Of a DNA stretch of 64,000 nucleotides, positions 19,778-26,621 are shown in pieces. Position 1 is the stretch's first letter; each line of letters starts with the position of its first letter. The position numbers and the translations under genes were made by a program. The stretch comes from UBA12018 sp051656605 (GTDB lineage: Bacteria; Bacteroidota; Bacteroidia; Bacteroidales; CAMTPD01): positions 6,864-70,863 of the forward strand of contig JBOGCF010000001.1 of the NCBI GenBank assembly GCA_051656605.1. The letters are read 5' to 3'. The notes beneath the pieces were generated by a model. It searched no databases. It was not told the origin of the DNA and worked only from the letters and a program-made list of their open reading frames with translations.

Positions 19778-19794
19778 ATCAAAAGTCATGCCAA
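19778..19794 (-). promoter_or_regulatory. Sigma-54-type -24/-12 promoter for the efflux operon
   Basis: The minus strand reads TTGGCATGACTTTTGAT. It matches the YTGGCACGRNNNTTGCW consensus with two mismatches and correct spacing between the GG and the TG. The likely start site would be about 30 nt before the tolC ATG at 19736. The adjacent divergent gene encodes a sigma-54 activator, which supports the call. Confidence 0.72.
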
Positions 19795-19844
19795 AACAAT
19801 AAACACCTAATACACAATATATTTACACAAATACACGCCAATAA

Positions 19845-19885
19845 GCACTGTGCATTTGCGCACAAAATGAGTGCGAATACGCACA
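19845..19885. promoter_or_regulatory. Phased GTGC/GCAC palindromes, candidate NtrC-type activator sites
   Basis: Two 16-bp palindromes of form GTGC-N6-GCAC lie at 19849-19864 and 19870-19885. Half-sites start at 19850, 19860, 19871 and 19881, so all face one side of the helix, and an extra GCAC lies at 19845. They sit roughly 55-95 bp upstream of the sigma-54 -24 element, which suits an enhancer. They also reach the -33 region of the regulator's own promoter, which suggests autoregulation. Confidence 0.65.
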
Positions 19886-19907
19886 CACAACACATGATAT
19901 TTTAAGT

Positions 19908-19915
19908 TATATTTG
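19908..19915 (+). promoter_or_regulatory. -7 element of the response-regulator gene
   Basis: TATATTTG matches TAnnTTTG exactly, 22 nt upstream of the ATG at 19938. The -33 position falls at the edge of the palindrome ending at 19885. Confidence 0.55.
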
Positions 19916-19937
19916 CAGACAAACCGATTTTAAGACC

Positions 19938-21305
19938 ATGGAGACCAAAGGAAAGATATTAATAGTCGATGACAACGAAGATGTGCTTTTTGCTCTGAAT
20001 TTGTTGCTCGAACCCTATGTGGAAAAGATAAAAGTAACGACACAACCTGCCCGAATCGAACATTTCATGAACACGTTTGAGCCCGATGTCGTTTTACTTG
20101 ATATGAATTTCAGTCGCGATGCCATCAGCGGACAAGAAGGTTTCGACTGTCTGGAGCTTATCCTAAAACTCGACCCGCAAGCCATCGTGTTGTTTATGAC
20201 TGCTTATGCAGATACCGACAAGGCGGTACGTGCCATCAAAGCGGGAGCGATCGACTTTATACCCAAACCCTGGGAAAAAGAGAAGCTGCTTGCCACGCTA
20301 TCGTCGGCCATCAAACTGCGCCAGTCGCGCCGGGAGGTGAAGCAACTGCAAGAGAAAGTCGTAGCATTGAGCAACCATCACGACGACAATCCCTGCATCA
20401 TCGGGTGTTCGCAATCCATGCAGGAAGTAATGGATACAATCAATAAACTGGCTCATACCGACGCCAATATTCTTATTCTGGGCGAAAACGGAACCGGCAA
20501 AGACCTTATTGCTCGCGCACTTCATCACGATTCGCCACGCAAAGAACTTCCGTTTATCAATATAGACTTGGGCAGTATTCCCGAGAATCTGTTTGAAAGT
20601 GAATTGTTCGGACACGAGAAAGGAGCTTTTACCGATGCAAAAAAAGGGAAAGCCGGACGTATGGAAGTGGCCTCGGGAGGAACGCTCTTTCTCGACGAAA
20701 TTGGGAATCTTTCGTTACCGATGCAGGCCAAACTGCTCACGGCAATCGAAAAACGTCAAATCATGCGCCTCGGTTCTACGCAACCTATCGATATTGATGT
20801 TCGCCTCATTTGCGCAACCAACGCACAAATTCGGGATATGATAGACGACGGCAACTTCCGTCAAGACTTGCTGTACCGGATCAATACGATCGAGTTGCAT
20901 ATTCCGCCGCTTCGCGAACGCGGTGAAGATGTATTGCTGCTTGCCGATTTCTTTTTGCAGCGTTATGCTCACAAGTATAAGAAACCAGTAAATGGCCTTA
21001 ATCGGGAAGCCAAACAGAAATTGATGCGCTACCACTGGCCCGGCAATGTGCGCGAATTGCAGCATGCCATCGAAAGGGCAATCATCTTATCAGACAGTAC
21101 ACAACTGAAACCCGATAATTTCATGTTGCAGCCACAAGCAGCAAAACGTAGCGTCGATGATGAAGTTCTCAACCTGGAGCAGCTCGAACGCTGTGCTATT
21201 GAACGGGCCATGAAGCGTAGCGAAGGTAACTTGAGCAGAGCGGCCGAGCATCTTGGCATTACACGTTATTCACTCTACCGCAAACTCGAAAAACTTGGAT
21301 TATGA
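19938..21305 (+). CDS. Sigma-54-dependent response regulator (NtrC family)
   Basis: This 455-residue cytoplasmic activator has a receiver domain at about 5-125, with the acidic pair in VDDNED, phospho-acceptor Asp in VVLLDMN, and Lys in IPKPWEKE. An AAA+ domain follows at about 150-385, with Walker A GENGTGKD, the sigma-54 contact loop GAFTDA (the usual GAFTGA with Gly changed to Asp, a variant also used by functional members), GGTLFLDEIG, and arginine-finger region FRQDLLYR. A Fis-type helix-turn-helix, NLSRAAEHLGITRYSLYRKL, ends the protein. Its stop overlaps the kinase start (ATGA). It is expected to bind the palindromes upstream and activate the divergent efflux operon through sigma-54. 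Confidence 0.95.
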   Translation: METKGKILIVDDNEDVLFALNLLLEPYVEKIKVTTQPARIEHFMNTFEPDVVLLDMNFSRDAISGQEGFDCLELILKLDPQAIVLFMTAYADTDKAVRAIKAGAIDFIPKPWEKEKLLATLSSAIKLRQSRREVKQLQEKVVALSNHHDDNPCIIGCSQSMQEVMDTINKLAHTDANILILGENGTGKDLIARALHHDSPRKELPFINIDLGSIPENLFESELFGHEKGAFTDAKKGKAGRMEVASGGTLFLDEIGNLSLPMQAKLLTAIEKRQIMRLGSTQPIDIDVRLICATNAQIRDMIDDGNFRQDLLYRINTIELHIPPLRERGEDVLLLADFFLQRYAHKYKKPVNGLNREAKQKLMRYHWPGNVRELQHAIERAIILSDSTQLKPDNFMLQPQAAKRSVDDEVLNLEQLERCAIERAMKRSEGNLSRAAEHLGITRYSLYRKLEKLGL

Positions 21306-22627
21306 GTCGTATTCAAAACTTTCGTCTCATCGTATTACTGTTGTTGATGTGCGCAACATCGGTGGGCGGTGTGCTGTTTTTCCAACACGAACTTTATTTT
21401 TGCTTTGTTTTTACAATTCTATTAGGAATTATCCTGCTGATCGTTGCCACACAATGGCAATCGCACACCGTACATATGATCACACGCATGATAGAGGGAA
21501 TAAACCACACCGATTTCTCAATCAACTTTTCTTTGCAACATAAAACGAAAGCCGAACAGCGTTTGGCCTCCGACATGAATTTGGTGTTGAGCAAAATCCG
21601 GATGCGTATATCGGATCGTGAAGAGCGGTGCCAATATTACGAAACACTATTGAGCACGGTAGATACGTGTATACTGGTTATCGATCTTTCGGGCAAAATA
21701 CACTGGATGAATCATGCTTCGACACGGGAATTGGGTACACATGTTTCACGATCAATCAATGACTTGTCCACATGGAACCCCGACCTTCCGTCTCTGCTTC
21801 TCTCTCTGAAACCAGGCGATATAAAAGCGGTGAAAGTGACTGATGGTGACCGCTCTCGCGAATTGGCAGTGAGTGTTACCGAGTATTCGTCCAAAGGCAC
21901 CGATCTGCGCTTAATCAATATCAGAAATATTGGATCCGTTCTGGAAGCAAACGAAATGGAGGCATGGCAAAAACTGATTCGCGTGCTCACACATGAGATT
22001 ATGAACTCGATTGCTCCAATCATTTCATTGAGCGACACGCTGAGCGAACGGGCTTCGACAAATGGTTTTAACGAAAAGGACTTCTCCATCATGCAACAAG
22101 CCATGCATACCATTCACCGTCGTAGCAAAGGGTTGCTTACTTTTGTCGAAAACTACCGCAAACTATCGCGCATTGCACCTCCGCAACGCACACCTGTGTC
22201 GGTAGGCGAACTGCTCGATGATATGAAAAAGCTTTATCTATCAGATCGAATCCTTTACTCGTACCACTCTGATTGCCGCGATTTGTCTATCTTAATAGAC
22301 CGCCCGCAGATTGAGCAAACCCTGATCAATTTGATAAAGAATGCAACGGAGGCTTGTTGCGAAAAGGAGTTGGCCGCAATAGTCATACAATGCTCTCACG
22401 ACCGTCAAAGGCAACAAATTGTTCTTTCGGTTAGCGACAACGGTTGTGGTATTCTGCCCGAAGTGCAAGATAAAATCTTTGTTCCATTTTTTAGCACCAA
22501 GCAAAATGGATCGGGCATCGGACTCAATCTCTGCAAACAGATCGTACGTTTGCACGGCGGACACCTTGCAGTATCGAGTACTCCCGGCATCGGAACTACC
22601 TTTGCAATGCATCTGCCAATTCATTGA
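21302..22627 (+). CDS. Membrane sensor histidine kinase (NtrY-like) paired with the regulator
   Basis: This 441-residue protein has two N-terminal membrane helices (about 7-28 and 33-52) with almost no periplasmic loop, so it probably senses a membrane or cytoplasmic signal. A PAS-like segment follows at about 110-215 (VDTCILVIDLSGKIHWMNHA). The H box is VLTHEIMNSIAPI, the N box LINLIKNATEA, and G boxes are SDNGCGI and GSGIGLNL. The ATGA overlap with the regulator makes them a pair. An array of short palindromes starts 16 bp after the stop. Confidence 0.93.
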   Translation: MSRIQNFRLIVLLLLMCATSVGGVLFFQHELYFCFVFTILLGIILLIVATQWQSHTVHMITRMIEGINHTDFSINFSLQHKTKAEQRLASDMNLVLSKIRMRISDREERCQYYETLLSTVDTCILVIDLSGKIHWMNHASTRELGTHVSRSINDLSTWNPDLPSLLLSLKPGDIKAVKVTDGDRSRELAVSVTEYSSKGTDLRLINIRNIGSVLEANEMEAWQKLIRVLTHEIMNSIAPIISLSDTLSERASTNGFNEKDFSIMQQAMHTIHRRSKGLLTFVENYRKLSRIAPPQRTPVSVGELLDDMKKLYLSDRILYSYHSDCRDLSILIDRPQIEQTLINLIKNATEACCEKELAAIVIQCSHDRQRQQIVLSVSDNGCGILPEVQDKIFVPFFSTKQNGSGIGLNLCKQIVRLHGGHLAVSSTPGIGTTFAMHLPIH

Positions 22628-22642
22628 AGCAACCTAAAAAAA

Positions 22643-22748
22643 AAGACATCAAGAAGGTAAAAACGTTTTCATCGAAGACGCGTTTCTGTTTTCATTGAAG
22701 ACGTTTTATCGTCTTCGACGAAAACAGTTTTGCATTTTCAATGAAAAC
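22643..22748. repeat. Tandem palindrome array A, 23-bp period
   Basis: Four clear units start at 22666, 22689, 22712 and 22735, exactly 23 bp apart, with a degenerate unit at 22643. Cores are TTTTCATCGAAGA, TTTTCATTGAAGA, TCTTCGACGAAAA and TTTTCAATGAAAA, i.e. TYTTC-N3-GAARA. The array fills the gap between the convergent kinase and GNAT genes. The 3-base centre is too small for a stable RNA hairpin per unit, so a DNA-level role such as a protein-binding array is more likely. Confidence 0.75.
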
Positions 22749-22751
22749 AAA

Positions 22752-23174
22752 TTACAACTGCATGTGCAGGATTGGATATGCTTTACCTTCCCCATCAAGC
22801 TCTGATCGTCTTTGTATCTCGAATCCCATGTGTTTGTAAAACCCTACGGCCTGAACGTTTTGCTCATTCACATCCACTTTGTTTACATGCAATGCAGCTA
22901 TGGCATACGTTACCAACGTCTTTCCTATCCCACAATAGCGGTAATCATTATCGACAAACAACATTTCCAGACTATGGTCTGCAATTCCCATAAATCCAAC
23001 TAAGCGCTCTTCTTGCTCAAATCCAAACAAGGATACATGCTCAAAGTACATCGGAAGCTGTTTTTTATAATACAAAAAGTCTTCTTGCTTTAAGAAATCG
23101 TGCGTATTCTTAACTGCACTTTCCCAAATCTCTATCAAACGAGGATAATCTGCTGCTTCAATTTTTCTAATCAT
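22752..23174 (-). CDS. GNAT-family N-acetyltransferase
   Basis: This 140-residue protein matches the GNAT fold. It has an N-terminal IRKIEAADYPRLIEIWESAV segment, a central LVGFMGIADHSLEMLFVDNDYRYCGIGKTLV with the acetyl-CoA-binding pattern RYCGIGK, and a C-terminal VGFYKHMGFE. It probably transfers an acetyl group to a small molecule or protein N-terminus; the acceptor is unknown. It is convergent with the kinase gene and downstream of the Nramp gene in the same direction (57 bp). Confidence 0.85.
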   Translation of the reverse strand: MIRKIEAADYPRLIEIWESAVKNTHDFLKQEDFLYYKKQLPMYFEHVSLFGFEQEERLVGFMGIADHSLEMLFVDNDYRYCGIGKTLVTYAIAALHVNKVDVNEQNVQAVGFYKHMGFEIQRRSELDGEGKAYPILHMQL

Positions 23175-23231
23175 AGCCTTAAATTTAGATCTACGAAGAT
23201 CGATACAAAATCAGACGCAAAGATAAAAACT

Positions 23232-24485
23232 TTAAATCAAACTGATTAGCAAAGCAAAATTAAGCGCAGTAACGATCAGCCCCAATACAAGCAGCAATCC
23301 TGTTGTAAAACGTGTATTGGCATAAGTTCCCATTACTGCTTTATTCGATGTGAGATATACTTGTGTAAAGATGGTGATGGGCAGTTGTATACTCAGCACT
23401 ACTTGCGAATAGATCAGCCCTTTGAACGGATCACTGATGAGAAAGATGATCAACGTTGCGGGGATAAACGACAACAACACTCCTAGCTTCGAACGTTTTG
23501 CTTTATAGTTATATGTCTCACCAAAGAGTCCGGCAAATATAGATGCTCCGGCTATACCGGAAGTAATGGTCGAAGCAATTCCGGCAAGCAGCAAAGCTAC
23601 ACCAAACACAACTCCTGCATTATTTCCAACAAGTGGAGTTAACAACTGTTGCGCTTGAGACAGTTCGTCTACCTTTACTTGATGCTTGTAAAATGTAGCG
23701 GCTGCTAGAATAATCATGGCCGAATTGATTGCCCATCCTACGATCATGGAAAATAATGTATCGTAAAACTCATATTTCAGTTTGCTTCGTTTCGTACTTT
23801 CATCTTCGAGATTCCACTCCCTGCTTTGAATAATCTCGGAATGGAGAAAAAGATTATGCGGCATCACAACAGCACCCAATACGCCCATAATGATTAACAT
23901 CGAATTGCGAGGAAACTGGGGCGTAACGCTACACTTTAGTGTCTGAACCCAATCTACATCTACAAGCCACAACTCGTACAAAAACGACAATCCGATAATG
24001 GAAATAAAAAAGATTATACCTCGTTCTATGCGCTTATAGGTATTGCTCATCAGTAAAATTACACAAGCAATCATCACGAAGGCCGCTCCTATTTTCAAGG
24101 GAATATCAAAAAGCATTTGCAAAGCAATTGCCCCACCTAATATTTCGGCAAGCGAGGTAGATATACTTGCAAAGATGGCCGATATAATGATTGGTCTACT
24201 TAAGGGTTTAGGAATGTATTGAGTCGTTGCCTCGGAAAGACACAATCCGGTTACAATACCCAAGTGCGCAACATTGTGCTGAATAATAATGAGCATAACG
24301 GACGAAAGCGTCACGACCCAAAGAAGCGCATAGCCATATTCAGATCCGGCAGCCAAGTTGGTTGCCCAGTTACCCGGATCAATAAATCCAATTGTGACCA
24401 ACAATCCGGGCCCAATGTATTTCAACAAATCGAATGCACTCGATCTTGCTCGTTCCTTTCCGTTTCGTTTAGGCAGAATATTCAT
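23232..24485 (-). CDS. mntH: Nramp-family Mn2+/Fe2+ transporter
   Basis: This 417-residue polytopic inner-membrane protein is expected to import divalent metal with protons. The metal-binding motif DPGNWATN is in the first helix and MPHNLFLHSEIIQSR in the sixth. About eleven hydrophobic segments are visible, the usual number. The start MNILPKRNGKERARSS places a basic cytoplasmic tail before helix 1. A promoter-like sequence lies so close to the ATG that the mRNA may have almost no leader. Confidence 0.93.
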   Translation of the reverse strand: MNILPKRNGKERARSSAFDLLKYIGPGLLVTIGFIDPGNWATNLAAGSEYGYALLWVVTLSSVMLIIIQHNVAHLGIVTGLCLSEATTQYIPKPLSRPIIISAIFASISTSLAEILGGAIALQMLFDIPLKIGAAFVMIACVILLMSNTYKRIERGIIFFISIIGLSFLYELWLVDVDWVQTLKCSVTPQFPRNSMLIIMGVLGAVVMPHNLFLHSEIIQSREWNLEDESTKRSKLKYEFYDTLFSMIVGWAINSAMIILAAATFYKHQVKVDELSQAQQLLTPLVGNNAGVVFGVALLLAGIASTITSGIAGASIFAGLFGETYNYKAKRSKLGVLLSFIPATLIIFLISDPFKGLIYSQVVLSIQLPITIFTQVYLTSNKAVMGTYANTRFTTGLLLVLGLIVTALNFALLISLI

Positions 24486-24492
24486 CTATCAT

Positions 24493-24522
24493 CAAATTTA
24501 TAAAAGAGATCAATCTCTCAAA
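24493..24522 (-). promoter_or_regulatory. Promoter of the Nramp gene
   Basis: On the minus strand TTTG (24522-24519) and TAAATTTG (24500-24493) are separated by 18 bp, a good Bacteroides-type match. The start codon begins at 24485, 7 nt beyond the -7 element. Confidence 0.55.
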
Positions 24523-24890
24523 TTACACATTACATCATTATAGCAATGCATTTTCTCATATTTCAAACAAATTCATTGTATTCTATGTTTTCACTTGTCG
24601 ATTTTAGCATAAACAAAATAAATATACGACTAAAACAAATATATCATTTTATCATAAAAACAGATACTATACATAACACATGTGCGGTAAATGCCCGAGG
24701 CAAGACAAAAACAATCTATCATATTAATAGCATATATCTGCATTTGAAAACATTTTGGCAAACACAAACTACCTGAGATTTTCATAAAATATTTCTCATG
24801 CATCATTACAGGTAAATATTCACACGATACTACAATAATAACTCTCTAAAATCATACATACGATAGTCTCTAATTCTATCAATAGCCATT
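24523..24890. other. AT-rich intergenic stretch without a recognised gene
   Basis: I see no convincing coding sequence, RNA gene or strong hairpin here. Short open frames lack any recognisable protein features. The stretch leads into palindrome array B. Confidence 0.5.
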
Positions 24891-25046
24891 TCTTCGGGAA
24901 AACACTTTGCAATTTCTTCGGGAAGAATAAAAAAAGTCTTCGTGAATAGTTTCTAGAATCTCCACGAAGATTTCTCATATTCTCCATGGAGACTTTTCAG
25001 AATCTTCACGAAAACTTTTTTCACTCTCCTTGAAAACAAAATTTGC
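24891..25046. repeat. Tandem palindrome array B, 22-bp period
   Basis: Seven units start at 24891, 24915, 24937, 24959, 24981, 25003 and 25025, so spacing is 22 bp except for one step of 24, and a degenerate eighth starts at 25047. Cores follow TCTYC-N2-GARAA, for example TCTTCGGGAAGA and TCTCCATGGAGA (both perfect palindromes), TCTCCACGAAGA and TCTTCACGAAAA. It lies between the dapA terminator and the Nramp promoter region. It is related to array A but has a 2-base rather than a 3-base centre. Confidence 0.8.
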
Positions 25047-25071
25047 TTCTTAGATAAAGCTCAAACGCAAA

Positions 25072-25111
25072 ATCCCCCTAATGACACAAGTTTGTGTATC
25101 ATTAGGGGGAT
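25072..25111 (-). terminator. Terminator downstream of dapA
   Basis: A long stem (ATCCCCCTAATGA with its complement, continued by ACACAA/TTGTGT after a small bulge) is followed on the minus strand by TTTTGCG. It ends the dapA transcript. Confidence 0.85.
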
Positions 25112-25140
25112 CCTTATATTCTATGTAAAATTGTTTTGTA

Positions 25141-26034
25141 CTAGCAGCGAATATTTAGTTCGCGCAATACATCGCGAATTTTTTCGAAGGTAGTAATTCT
25201 TGTTGGCACCAACGGCAAACGAAGTTTGTTTTCGATGTATCCCATTGCATGAAGAATACTTTTCACACCGGCAGGATTCCCATCCACAAACAACAATTCG
25301 AAAAGCTCCGTAAAACGGTGGTGAATCAACAACGAACTTTGGTAGTCGCCATTAAGAGCCAAGCGTACCATACGGCTAAACTCATATGGAAATGCATTTC
25401 CGATTACCGAGATTACTCCTACTGCACCCAAAGAAATGAGTGGATAAGTAATACCATCGTCGCCGGAGATTACATCAAAGTCGGCCGGTTTGTGCTTAAT
25501 GATGTCATCCATTTGCGTAATATTGCCTGATGCTTCTTTGATTGCTACGCAGTTTTTGCATTCACGCGCGATACGTAATGTTGTTTCGGCTGTCATGTTT
25601 ACACCTGTACGTCCCGGAACATTATAAAGTATAATAGGCAAACGTGTTGCTTCAGAAATAGCTTTATAGTGTCTGTAGATTCCTTCTTGAGAAGGTTTGT
25701 TGTAGTAAGGAACTACGGAAAGAATGGCATCTACCCCATTGAAATTTCCAGTCTTAAGCTTGTCGCAAACAGCTTTTGTACTGTTTCCGCCTACACCCAA
25801 AACAATAGGAATACGACCGCGTACTCGCTCTATTACAAGGTTTAATATTTCAGTCTTCTCTTCTTCGGTTAGCGTTGGTGTTTCGGCTGTAGTACCCAAC
25901 ACTACGAGATAGTCTGTACCATTTTGAATTTGGTGATCGACCAATCGTCCCAGTGCTTCAAAGTCTACGCTTTCATCTTGCTTAAAGGGAGTAATTAGTG
26001 CTACTCCCATTCCTTTTAGATTTATATCTGCCAT
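25141..26034 (-). CDS. dapA: 4-hydroxy-tetrahydrodipicolinate synthase
   Basis: This 297-residue enzyme condenses pyruvate with aspartate semialdehyde, the first step towards diaminopimelate and lysine. Family motifs are present: GTTAETPTLTEEEK near the N-terminus, YYNKPSQEGIYRHY and LYNVPGRTG carrying the catalytic tyrosine region, and the Schiff-base lysine in AIKEASGN near residue 163. Length is normal. The DUF6913 gene lies 53 bp upstream in the same orientation, then ligA, an order that recurs in Bacteroidales. Confidence 0.96.
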   Translation of the reverse strand: MADINLKGMGVALITPFKQDESVDFEALGRLVDHQIQNGTDYLVVLGTTAETPTLTEEEKTEILNLVIERVRGRIPIVLGVGGNSTKAVCDKLKTGNFNGVDAILSVVPYYNKPSQEGIYRHYKAISEATRLPIILYNVPGRTGVNMTAETTLRIARECKNCVAIKEASGNITQMDDIIKHKPADFDVISGDDGITYPLISLGAVGVISVIGNAFPYEFSRMVRLALNGDYQSSLLIHHRFTELFELLFVDGNPAGVKSILHAMGYIENKLRLPLVPTRITTFEKIRDVLRELNIRC

Positions 26035-26087
26035 ACGGTCAAAATCCTTTGATTTACTTTAATTACTTACAAAAATAAGCAAAAATA

Positions 26088-26600
26088 TCATTTTGCACGG
26101 ATTGTGCGGAGATAAAATAATATTTGTTCGAAAATTGATTTAATATCTGCCGATTCTTTATACGAAAGCTCAATATCATAAACGAACTGAACAGGCTTAG
26201 AGCCAATGCCAATACGTAGAAATGTAGAACCTAACCAATATAAATAAGCATGCAATGAAGAGGTGTCGGCGGTGAGGTCGACAAATACATCTGCATGTAG
26301 CTTTTTAAATACAGAAAAGCAATGTTCGGTAGGAAGACCAAAGCGAGAAATGAACTGTTTACCACTCACATTGATTACGTCTTCAGCTTCTTTAACTCCT
26401 TTTCCAAACACGACAAATTTGAGCTTTTTGCCGGCTTTGCGCAACGAATCCGCCTCAGCATAAATAAGATCAAAGTCGGATGCATTCACAAATACAACCA
26501 TCGTACGAATTTCGTCATACGAAAGATAACGTCTTTCGTGATTGCCGGTTTGCAACAAGCCTTGCAGCTTGCGTTTTAATATCATATTTGAAAGCTTCAT
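26088..26600 (-). CDS. DUF6913-type conserved protein
   Basis: This 170-residue soluble protein of unknown function has a TMVVFVNASDFDLIYAEADSLRKAGK segment and a LHADVFVDLTAD segment, suggesting a Rossmann-like alternation of strands and helices. I recognise it as the small Bacteroidetes protein usually found between ligA and dapA. There are no obvious catalytic residues. Gaps of 21 bp to ligA and 53 bp to dapA suggest co-transcription. Confidence 0.65.
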   Translation of the reverse strand: MKLSNMILKRKLQGLLQTGNHERRYLSYDEIRTMVVFVNASDFDLIYAEADSLRKAGKKLKFVVFGKGVKEAEDVINVSGKQFISRFGLPTEHCFSVFKKLHADVFVDLTADTSSLHAYLYWLGSTFLRIGIGSKPVQFVYDIELSYKESADIKSIFEQILFYLRTIRAK

Positions 26601-26621
26601 AACAGATCTAATTTAGTTTAT

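Noticed and set aside
19615..19905. Open frame crossing the tolC start and regulatory region on the plus strand
   Set aside because: It covers the start of tolC and the palindromes; a shadow frame without protein-like features.
24546..24776. Open frame of 76 codons in the Nramp-dapA gap
   Set aside because: Composition is that of random AT-rich DNA, with no recognisable motif and no promoter at a sensible distance.
24891..25046. Array of short repeats as a CRISPR
   Set aside because: Units are 22 bp with only a 12-bp palindromic core, there are no unique 30-bp spacers, and no cas genes are nearby. The same holds for 22643-22748 and 48299-48385.
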